Source of the DNA: Desulfobacteraceae bacterium
GTDB taxonomy: Bacteria > Desulfobacterota > Desulfobacteria > Desulfobacterales > Desulfosalsimonadaceae
DNA length: 7,499 bases
Assembly: GCA_027353395.1 (NCBI GenBank)
Contig: DAIEHU010000129.1
Location: 1 to 7,499 of the forward strand
Direction: 5' to 3'
Shown here: piece by piece, positions 1-6,600 of the stretch
Layout: every line of letters starts with the position of its first letter
Position numbering within the stretch: position 1 is the first letter of the stretch
Program-made: the position numbers and the translations under genes
Notes under the pieces: model-generated
Databases searched by the model: none
What the model was told of the DNA's origin: nothing
The model's input: the letters and a program-made list of their open reading frames with translations, nothing else

Positions 1-1
1 C

Positions 2-244
2 GATACGCTGACCGCCAAAGTAATGAATATTAATACGTAAGAACGGCGCATCGGATTGTCCATCAAGCGTCTTGGAGATGAAGACGATCAGTCGATTCTT
101 GAAGATTATGTGAATAAATCGCAACCGGCGCCCTCCAGCTTTGGCGCGATCCTGAAAGAAAATCTCCAGGAAAAACTGAACGGCCGGGCGAAACTGGCGG
201 AAGCGGAAAAGGAAAAAGCCGACGCGGATGAAAATGCCGAATAA
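2..244 (+). CDS. rpsA: 30S ribosomal protein S1, C-terminal end, interrupted by an in-frame stop
   Basis: S1 binds mRNA on the 30S subunit through tandem S1 (OB-fold) domains and helps start translation. The gene enters from the left edge. Frame 2 reads DTLTAKVMNINT, then TAA (38-40), then ERRIGLSIKRLGDEDDQ and on to a natural TAA at 242-244. Together the two halves look like the end of a final S1 repeat (the '-AKV-(N)I(N/D)---RRIGLSIK-L' pattern) plus the usual 'SSFGAILKENLQEKL' tail and a charged, Lys/Glu/Ala-rich end. Both sides of the stop stay in one frame with no other stops. A single change at base 38 would give a sense codon (AAA, GAA or CAA; Lys is the likeliest at this place). As read, the protein ends inside the last domain and loses its last beta strand and 67 residues. 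TTG at 56 could be called as a start, but it is internal to the S1 motif. The family call is strong; whether the stop is real is open. Confidence 0.8.
38..40 (+). other. In-frame TAA within rpsA
   Basis: The codon between 'INT' and 'ERRIGLSIK' of ribosomal protein S1 reads TAA. Reading resumes in the same frame with typical S1 sequence for 67 codons. This is a substitution, not a frameshift. It may be an assembly error, a strain mutation, or a stop that is tolerated or read through. Confidence 0.85.
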
Positions 245-277
245 GACAACTCGGATGCTTCTCTGAAGCAAATGAAA

Positions 278-293
278 ACCGCACATGTGCGGT
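278..293. repeat. 16-bp perfect palindrome between rpsA and sppA
   Basis: ACCGCACATGTGCGGT equals its own reverse complement over all 16 bases. As RNA it would fold as a 6-bp stem with a CATG loop, but the following bases (GTGTTCA) are not a U-tract, so it is a poor terminator by itself. It could be a binding site for a dimeric regulator or a stabilising 3' hairpin for rpsA mRNA. The symmetry is directly visible; any function is a guess. Confidence 0.6.
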
Positions 294-310
294 GTGTTCA
301 AGATAGGATC

Positions 311-362
311 AAATAGGGATGAAGCGGGATTTCTTTTTTGCCTCATCCCTATTTCTATTCTT
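311..362 (+). terminator. Likely Rho-independent terminator after rpsA
   Basis: AAATAGGGATGA (311-322) pairs perfectly with TCATCCCTATTT (343-354). This is a 12-bp stem, extended by a GC/GC pair (324-325 with 340-341) past one A/C mismatch. A T-rich stretch (TTTCTATTCTT) follows. The A-rich foot paired to the U-rich side is typical of intrinsic terminators. It lies 67 nt after the natural rpsA stop and 31 nt before sppA, so it would separate the two genes. sppA would then need read-through or its own promoter; only a weak candidate is visible (TTGCCT 338-343, 16 nt, CTTAAT 360-365). Confidence 0.55.
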
Positions 363-378
363 AATAAATTCAATTATC

Positions 379-384
379 AGGTGA
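379..384 (+). promoter_or_regulatory. Ribosome binding site of sppA
   Basis: AGGTGA lies 8 nt before the ATG at 393. It decides the start in favour of 393 over the in-frame ATG at 285, which has no such site and lies inside the palindrome. Confidence 0.7.
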
Positions 385-392
385 TATTGCCC

Positions 393-1301
393 ATGTTTTC
401 CCGCAGACATCCCTATTTATTTTTTGTACTGATCTTGACTGGTATGATCGCCGGAAGTTCGGTGATCGTCTCCCTGCTGACAATGGCCGGGAGTATGTAC
501 TCAAACGCTATTTTTACTGAAAAAGTCGGTGTTATTGAAATCAAGGGGGTTATTGCCGATGCCCGGGCAGCTCTGGAACAGATCAAGAATTTCAGGGAGA
601 ACAATGATATTAAGGCCATTGTGGTGCGTATTGATTCCCCCGGCGGTGGAGTGGGGCCTTCCCAGGAAATATTCCGGGAGCTTCAGAAAACGGTCAAGGT
701 CAAACAAGTGATTGCGTCAATGGGTGCCATTGCAGCGTCGGGAGGTTATTATATCGCCGCCGCAACGAACGGGATTGTCGCCAATCCCGGTACCATTACC
801 GGCAGCATCGGGGTTATACTGGGATACACCAATTTTGAGTCTTTATTTGAAAAGATCGGGTTGTATCCGGTGGTGATTAAAAGCGGACAATACAAAGATA
901 TCGGCTCCCCGGTGAGAAAAATGACGGAAAGTGAACGCACGCTTCTTCAGGGGTTCTCCGATAATGTGCACAGCCAGTTTATCAAGGATGTGGCGGCAGG
1001 AAGGCATCAACCGGAAAATGAAATCCGGAAAATCGCCGATGGCCGGATTTTTTCCGGTGAGATGGCAAAATCGTTGGGCCTCGTAGACCGTCTGGGAAAT
1101 TTTGAAGACGCCGTTGAATGGGCGGGCCGGTTGGGGGGCATTGAAGGTGAAGTCACGGTCGTTTATCCCCCGGAAGAAAAAACGCCGTTTATGAGATACC
1201 TGCTGGAATCAACGGCTGAAGAAATCAACAAGGCGGCTATCCAGTGGGGAACATCCATGATTTCCGGCGGCTATCTGTTTCATCCGGATATGGAACGATA
1301 G
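393..1301 (+). CDS. sppA: Signal peptide peptidase SppA, short 36K-type (S49 family)
   Basis: This inner-membrane serine protease degrades signal peptides left after protein export. The 302-residue product is the short single-domain form; E. coli SppA is about twice as long with two tandem domains. Residues 8-32 are one hydrophobic N-terminal anchor preceded by RR, so the catalytic part should face the periplasm. The S49 core follows: VGVIEIKGVI (45-54), VVRIDSPGGGVGPS (77-90), then GAIAASGGYY with nucleophile Ser116, and IKSGQYKDIGSP with general-base Lys168. The Ser-Lys spacing of 52 equals that of the B. subtilis S147/K199 dyad. DGRIFSGEMAKSLGLVD (216-232) is another family hallmark. The in-frame ATG at 285 would add 36 residues ahead of the anchor; 393 is preferred for its Shine-Dalgarno site and for placing the anchor at the N-terminus. 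It lies behind rpsA, and the next gene converges on it. Confidence 0.93.
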   Translation: MFSRRHPYLFFVLILTGMIAGSSVIVSLLTMAGSMYSNAIFTEKVGVIEIKGVIADARAALEQIKNFRENNDIKAIVVRIDSPGGGVGPSQEIFRELQKTVKVKQVIASMGAIAASGGYYIAAATNGIVANPGTITGSIGVILGYTNFESLFEKIGLYPVVIKSGQYKDIGSPVRKMTESERTLLQGFSDNVHSQFIKDVAAGRHQPENEIRKIADGRIFSGEMAKSLGLVDRLGNFEDAVEWAGRLGGIEGEVTVVYPPEEKTPFMRYLLESTAEEINKAAIQWGTSMISGGYLFHPDMER

Positions 1302-1419
1302 CAGCAAACGATTCGTTTTTCCGATGATGTTTCTTGCAAGGCGGCAGGTGGGCGGGGCTGTATGGTTGTGATACGCCGCGATCGATAATGCCGCCAAAGG
1401 CATTATCTGGCAAGCGATA
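1302..1419. other. Convergent intergenic gap with a 9-bp hairpin
   Basis: This gap lies between the ends of sppA (plus strand) and the YciO-type gene (minus strand). GATAATGCC (1384-1392) and GGCATTATC (1399-1407) form a perfect 9-bp stem with a 6-nt loop. Neither side has a T-tract, so it is not a classical terminator, though it could stabilise 3' ends or help termination in both directions. I see no gene or RNA in the rest of the gap. Confidence 0.5.
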
Positions 1420-2028
1420 TTATTCGAAGCTGCTGACATCCCCGAGCCCCTTGCGGAAAACTTCCGGCTCGTCGCTGATGAGTGAGATCACACTGGACTC
1501 CTGCCCGGAAACCGGTCCGCCGTCGATGACCAGATCAATCTGGGTGCCGAAATAATCGTGCAGCAGGGAAGCGTCATTGAAATTTTCAACCTCCGGCATG
1601 TTGGCGCTGGTGGTAATAATGGGATTTCCAAGCCCTTCCACCATCTGAATGCAGATGGGATGGTCCGGGACGCGGATGCCGGCGGTTTTGCGTTTGGTGA
1701 GCATGATTTTTGGCACCAGCCGCGAGCCTTCCAGAATAAAGGTGTATGGTCCGGGCAGGAGCCGTTTCATGGTTTTATAGGCATAGTTGGATACTTTTGC
1801 GTAATCGCTGATATGTTTTAGATCCGCGCAGATAAAGCTGAAAGGGCTGTTTTTGTCCCGCCGTTTGATCCTGTAAATTTTTTCGATGGCTTTCTTATTC
1901 ATGATATCACATCCGATACCATAAATGGTGTCCGTGGGATAGGCGATAATGCCCCCTTCGCTTAAAATATGCACAGCCTGGGCGATCAGGCGGGGCTGCG
2001 GATTTTTGGGGTTGATCTCGATCAGCAT
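1420..2028 (-). CDS. Sua5/YciO/YrdC family protein, putative L-threonylcarbamoyladenylate synthase
   Basis: Family members of the TsaC/Sua5 type make threonylcarbamoyl-AMP from threonine, bicarbonate and ATP, the first step of t6A formation at position 37 of ANN-decoding tRNAs. The 202-residue length and overall pattern match the YciO branch: INPKNPQPRLIAQAV near the start, GGIIAYPTDTIYGIGCDI (25-42), PGPYTFILEG, KRKTAGIRVPDHP (112-124) and a C-terminal VFRKGLGDV. It nevertheless has the KxR (K55, R57 in IKRRDKNSPFSF) and SxN (S141, N143 in TTSAN) residues used by TsaC for substrate binding, which the E. coli YciO I recall lacks. This makes synthase activity plausible, while a YciO-like role remains possible. 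The C-terminal Sua5 domain is absent, as in TsaC and YciO. The ATG at 2028 fits the family N-terminus but has no good Shine-Dalgarno site. It is transcribed divergently from guaB. Confidence 0.88.
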   Translation of the reverse strand: MLIEINPKNPQPRLIAQAVHILSEGGIIAYPTDTIYGIGCDIMNKKAIEKIYRIKRRDKNSPFSFICADLKHISDYAKVSNYAYKTMKRLLPGPYTFILEGSRLVPKIMLTKRKTAGIRVPDHPICIQMVEGLGNPIITTSANMPEVENFNDASLLHDYFGTQIDLVIDGGPVSGQESSVISLISDEPEVFRKGLGDVSSFE

Positions 2029-2081
2029 GGGGTATAATTGTTTTCTGACAAGGTTGACGGCGATACATTGATTAACGATTT

Positions 2082-2109
2082 TTGTCGTTGAAGGAAGTAT
2101 TAGTATAGT
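2082..2109 (+). promoter_or_regulatory. Candidate sigma70-type promoter for guaB
   Basis: TTGTCG (2082-2087) and TATAGT (2104-2109, 5 of 6 consensus) are 16 nt apart, about 70 nt before the guaB start. The -35 box overlaps one arm of a small inverted repeat (AACGA 2074-2078 / TCGTT 2085-2089). An alternative pair, TTGTCA (2120-2125) and GATAAC (2143-2148) with a 17-nt spacer, lies closer to the gene. Consensus matches only; the choice between them is uncertain. Confidence 0.35.
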
Positions 2110-2126
2110 GGTATGGAGTTTGTCAA
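2099..2126 (-). promoter_or_regulatory. Candidate promoter for the YciO-type gene
   Basis: Read on the minus strand, 2126-2121 is a perfect TTGACA -35 box. ACTAAT (2104-2099) lies 16 nt downstream as a 4-of-6 -10 box; TAATAC at 18 nt is an alternative. The start codon at 2028 is about 70 nt further on. The elements lie over the candidate guaB promoters on the other strand. Confidence 0.4.
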
Positions 2127-2137
2127 GATTGTTGATA

Positions 2138-2154
2138 CGCCGGATAACCCGGTG
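2138..2154 (+). other. Small hairpin in the guaB leader
   Basis: CGCCGG (2138-2143) and CCGGTG (2149-2154) can pair over 6 bp with one G-U pair around the loop ATAAC. The T-rich run ATGTTTTAATATTTT follows, then the ribosome binding site GGAGG (2170-2174), 4 nt before the guaB ATG. It could act as a weak attenuator or be chance; the stem is short. Confidence 0.25.
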
Positions 2155-2178
2155 ATGTTTTAATATTTTGGAGGCGTT

Positions 2179-3642
2179 ATGAGAGAGAGAATCCCCGAGG
2201 AAGCCTATTCATTTGATGATGTGTTGTTGCTGCCGAATTTTTCGGATGTGGTGCCCAGCCAGGTTGACACCAGCACCCGCTTGACCCGAAGCATTGATTT
2301 AAATATTCCCATTATTTCTGCGGCAATGGACACGGTGACGGAACGGGACACGGCCATCAGCATGGCCAGAGAGGGCGGATTGGGCTTTATTCATCGCAAT
2401 ATGAGCATTCAAAGGCAGTGCATTGAAGTCAAACATGTGAAAAAATCTGAAAGCGGCATGATCGTGGACCCGGTGACAACCGAGCCCGATGTGCCCATCC
2501 GGGATGTGATTAAATTAATGGAACAGTACCATATATCCGGCGTTCCGGTGACCAAAGGCGGGCGGCTGGTGGGAATTGTCACCAACAGGGACTTGCGGTT
2601 TGAAACCGACCTGGAGAAAAAAGTGTCTGAAGTGATGACCCGTGAGAATCTGGTGACGGTTTCCGAGGGCATCGATCTGGAAGAATCCAAGAGGCTTCTT
2701 CATGTCCACCGGATTGAAAAGCTGCTGGTGGTGAAAAATGATGATCAACTCACCGGCATGATTACCATTAAAGATATTGAAAAGATTAAAAAATTCCCCA
2801 AAGCCTGCAAAGATGGTCAAGGCCGGCTGCGGGTGGGCGCCGCCATCGGCGTGGGGCCGGATATGGAAGAACGGGCAGACGGGCTGGTCCGGGCCGGCGT
2901 GGATGTGCTGTTGGTTGACACTTCCCACGGTCATTCCGCCAATGTCATCAACGCGGTGAAACGGTTGAAAGGCCTGTTTAAGGATACGGAAGTCATCGCC
3001 GGCAATGTGGGAACCGCTGAAGGCGCCGAAGCGCTGATCGAGGCCGGCGTGGATGCCGTGAAGATCGGCATTGGTCCGGGATCCATATGCACCACACGGA
3101 TTATCGCAGGCGTTGGTGTCCCCCAGTTGACCGCCATTTCGAACTGTCATGCGATTTCCAACAAAACCGGCGTGCCCATTATAGCGGACGGGGGGATCAA
3201 ATACTCCGGGGATATCACCAAAGCCATCGGTGCGGGCGCCCATTCGGTGATGATCGGTGGGCTTTTCGCAGGTACCGAGGAAAGCCCGGGGGAGAAAATT
3301 ATTTTTCAAGGGCGAAGTTATAAGTCCTACCGTGGCATGGGATCCGTGGAAGCCATGCAGCAGGGCAGCAAGGACCGCTATTACCAGGGGGATGAGCCGG
3401 AGGGCGACAAGCTGGTTCCCGAAGGCATTGTGGGGAGGGTTCCATACCGGGGCACCATTGCGGAAAATATTTTTCAGATGGTGGGCGGGCTCAAATCCGG
3501 CATGGGGTATGTCGGATGCCGGACGATTGCGGAACTAAGAGAAAAGGCCCAGTTTATCAAGATCAGCGCCGCGGGTTTGCGCGAAAGCCATGCCCATGAT
3601 GTGATCATCACTAAGGAAGCGCCGAATTACACCCATGAATAA
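2179..3642 (+). CDS. guaB: Inosine-5'-monophosphate dehydrogenase
   Basis: This cytosolic enzyme oxidises IMP to XMP with NAD+, the committed step toward GMP, GTP and dGTP. The 487-residue length is normal for bacteria. The N-terminus has the classic FDDVLLLPNFSDV (12-24) and ISAAMDTVTE. Two CBS domains, the usual regulatory insert, span about 95-205. The barrel then shows DTSHGHS (247-253) and GNVGT (275-279). The catalytic loop GPGSICTTR (299-307) carries nucleophile Cys304 and the K+-binding site. IADGGIKYSGD (335-345), GSVEAMQQGSKDRY and the flap segment EGIVGRVPYRG (415-425) complete it. No key residue is missing. The start has GGAGG only 4 nt upstream, a little tight, but the N-terminus fits the family. 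The gene heads a probable operon: its last 8 nt overlap dnaE. The usual partner guaA does not follow. Confidence 0.97.
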   Translation: MRERIPEEAYSFDDVLLLPNFSDVVPSQVDTSTRLTRSIDLNIPIISAAMDTVTERDTAISMAREGGLGFIHRNMSIQRQCIEVKHVKKSESGMIVDPVTTEPDVPIRDVIKLMEQYHISGVPVTKGGRLVGIVTNRDLRFETDLEKKVSEVMTRENLVTVSEGIDLEESKRLLHVHRIEKLLVVKNDDQLTGMITIKDIEKIKKFPKACKDGQGRLRVGAAIGVGPDMEERADGLVRAGVDVLLVDTSHGHSANVINAVKRLKGLFKDTEVIAGNVGTAEGAEALIEAGVDAVKIGIGPGSICTTRIIAGVGVPQLTAISNCHAISNKTGVPIIADGGIKYSGDITKAIGAGAHSVMIGGLFAGTEESPGEKIIFQGRSYKSYRGMGSVEAMQQGSKDRYYQGDEPEGDKLVPEGIVGRVPYRGTIAENIFQMVGGLKSGMGYVGCRTIAELREKAQFIKISAAGLRESHAHDVIITKEAPNYTHE

Positions 3643-6600
3643 CCCGGAAAACCCCTCTTCCCCATTTGTTCACCTTCATGTCCATACGGAATACAGCCTG
3701 CTGGATGGGGCCATCCGTATCGACGGCCTGCTTAAACGGGCGAAGGACGACGGGATGCCGGCAGTGGCGATTACCGATCATGGCACCATGTTCGGAGTGA
3801 TCGATTTTTATGAAAAAGCCAAAGAGACCGGAATCAAACCCATCATCGGATGTGAGTTTTATGTCGCCCCCCGCACCCTGAGCGACCGGACGGCGCAGGA
3901 CCACAAACAGATGTCCCATCTCGTTCTGCTTGCGGAAAATCAGGCCGGGTATCACAACCTCTGCAAGCTCGCCACCACCGCCAGTCTGGACGGTTTTTAC
4001 CACAAGCCCCGCATCGATAAACATTTGCTGGCAAGTCACTGCCAGGGATTGATCGGGCTTTCCGCGTGTTTAAAGGGAGAAATTCCCCAACTGCTCCGGG
4101 CCGGCAAAAAAGATGAAGCAGATGAAGCGGCCCGGTTTTATCTGAAACTATTTGGAGAACATAATTTTTTTCTGGAGGTCCAGCACAACGGCATTCCCGA
4201 TCAGGATATCGTGAACCGGGGGATACTTGAGATGAGCCGGCGGTTGTCGATTCCGATGGTGGCCACCAACGACTGCCATTATCTGGATAAATCCCATGCC
4301 CGAGCCCATGATGTCTTGTTGTGCGTTCAAACGGGTCGGACGATGAACGACGCTGACCGGTTTAAATTCCGGACCGAAGAGCTTTATTTTAAATCCAGCC
4401 AGGAAATGACCAGCGCTTTCCAGGCATATCCGGGAGCCATCGAGAATACGGTCGCCATTGCCGATCGATGCAATGTGTCTTTTCAATTAAAAGACAATTT
4501 TCATTTTCCAAAATTCAACCTGGCCTCCGATCAGTCCGAAGCCCAGCTTTTTGAGGAAAAAGTCCGTCAGGGATTTGCCGAAAAGATGGCGATCATCCTG
4601 GAGAAAAATCCGCAAGCCGATAAATCGCTTTATCAGGAACGGGTGGATTATGAAATATCGGTGATTAACAATATAGGGTTTCCCGGATATTTTTTAATTG
4701 TCGCCGATTTTATTGAATACTCAAAGAAAAACAGCATTCCTGTAGGTCCTGGCCGGGGATCTGCGGCCGGGAGTCTTGTGGCCTATTCGCTGGGCATTAC
4801 CGACCTTGATCCCATTGAGCATGGACTCATATTTGAACGGTTTTTAAACCCCAGCCGGAAAAGCATGCCGGATATTGATGTGGATTTCTGCATCAATGGC
4901 CGGGAGCAGGTGTATCATTATGTCGTGGAACGCTACGGCGGCAGCGATTATGTGGCCCAGATCATTACTTTTGGAAAAATGAAAGCGCGGGCCGTGATCC
5001 GGGATGTGGGCCGGGCGCTCGATATCCCCTTAAGCGAAGTGGATGCCATCGCCAAGTTGATTCCGGAAACCATCAATATCAGTCTGAATGAAGCGATCGA
5101 AAAGGAGCCGAAGCTTAAAGAAGCGGTTGACAGCCGCCCGGAAATTGCTGAGCTTATTGAGATATCGAAGGTTCTTGAAGGATTGAACCGCCATGCTTCC
5201 ACCCATGCGGCCGGAGTGGTGATCGGAGACAAGCCCTTGGTGGAATATCTTCCGTTGTATCGCGGGAAAAAGGGCGAGGTCATGACCCAGCTCGATATGA
5301 AACGGGTGGAGAAAATCGGGCTGGTCAAGTTTGATTTTCTGGGGCTCCGGAATCTGACCATTATTGCCGATGCCCTGTCAATTATCAGAGCTCAGGGCAA
5401 AACCCCGCCGGCTATGGACAGGCTTGATCTTTCCGATCCCGCGACCTACCGCCTGCTTTCAGAAGGTGATACATCCGCTGTGTTCCAACTGGAAAGTTCA
5501 GGCATGCGGGATCTGGTCATCCGTATGAAACCGGAGAATTTTGCCCAGATTACCGCCCTTGTGGCGCTTTACCGCCCCGGCCCCATGGGCAGCGGGATGG
5601 TGGATGACTATGTCGAATGTAGACACGGCAGGAAGCCGGTGTATCTGGTTCCGGAACTGGAGCCTATTTTGAACCAGACCTACGGTGTTATCCTCTACCA
5701 GGAACAGGTCATGCAAATCGCGGGCGATCTGGCGAAGTTTTCCATGGCCCAGGCAGACGGCCTGCGCAAGGCAATGGGAAAGAAAATCCCGGAGGACATG
5801 GCCAAGCAGTTGGACCAGTTCGTGGAAGGGGCGGTCAAAAACGGCATCCCTAGGGATAAAGCATCAGAATTATTTGGATTAATAGAAAAATTTGCTGGTT
5901 ATGGGTTCAACAAATCCCACAGTGCCGCTTATGCATTGATCGCATTCCAAACCGCTTATTTAAAAGCCCATTTTCCGGTGGAATACATGGCGGCGGTGCT
6001 CACCAGTGAAATGGGTTCATCGGAAAATGTGGTCAAATATATCGCGGAATGCCGGAATCACAATATTCCCGTGCTGCCGCCGGACATTAATGAAAGCGAC
6101 AAAGGATTTACGGTCAACGGGGAAAAAATACGGTTTGGCTTGGCGGGTATAAAAAATGTGGGTGAGGCGGCTATTGAGTCAGTGCTCGAAACCCGTCAGA
6201 AAGGAAAATTTTTATCCATTTTTGAATTCTGTCAACGGGTTGATATCCGGAAAGTCAATAAGCGTGTACTGGAAAGTTTGATCCAGAGCGGCGCGTTTGA
6301 TTCCACGGGGCATCATCGATCTCAGATGATGGCGTGTGTGGAACAAGCCCTGGAATATGGCCAGAAAGTTCAGAAGGAAGCGGCGGATTCACAGATGTCA
6401 CTATTCGGTCAAGCATCCGGTGCGGGCCAGCTCAATCCCCCGGTCATGCCGGATGTATCGGAATGGGATGAAAAGCAGAAATTGAATCTCGAAAAAGAAG
6501 CCATCGGTTTTTATATCACCGGTCATCCCCTGGACGCATATCGGGATGTTCTGGATAAGTTTTCAAACGCGCATTCCCTTGACTTAATGGATGACGGCGT

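Noticed and set aside
38..40. Stop recoding as selenocysteine or pyrrolysine in rpsA
   Set aside because: Those use TGA and TAG; this is TAA, and S1 has no known recoded residue here.
56..244. Separate 62-residue gene starting at TTG 56
   Set aside because: The TTG is the Leu of the S1 motif RRIGLSIK and the frame continues upstream as S1 through the TAA at 38-40. It is the detached tail of rpsA.
285..392. Longer SppA starting at ATG 285
   Set aside because: The extra 36 residues precede the membrane anchor, the ATG lies within a palindrome and the terminator hairpin is inside the extension. ATG 393 has AGGTGA at 8 nt.
1011..1057. Repeated CCGGAAAAT (1011, 1025) and its inverse TTTTCCGG (1050-1057) within sppA
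   Set aside because: They sit in conserved SppA coding sequence (NEIRKIADGRIFSG), so codon content explains them; there is no sign of a mobile or regulatory repeat.
2515..3309. 264-codon open frame antisense to guaB
   Set aside because: The translation is rich in His, Gly and Phe, resembles no family, and lies fully opposite conserved IMP dehydrogenase sequence. It is a shadow of guaB codon bias.
3611..4039. 142-codon open frame antisense to the guaB/dnaE junction
   Set aside because: It lies opposite the conserved PHP domain of dnaE, with no plausible start signal or recognisable product.
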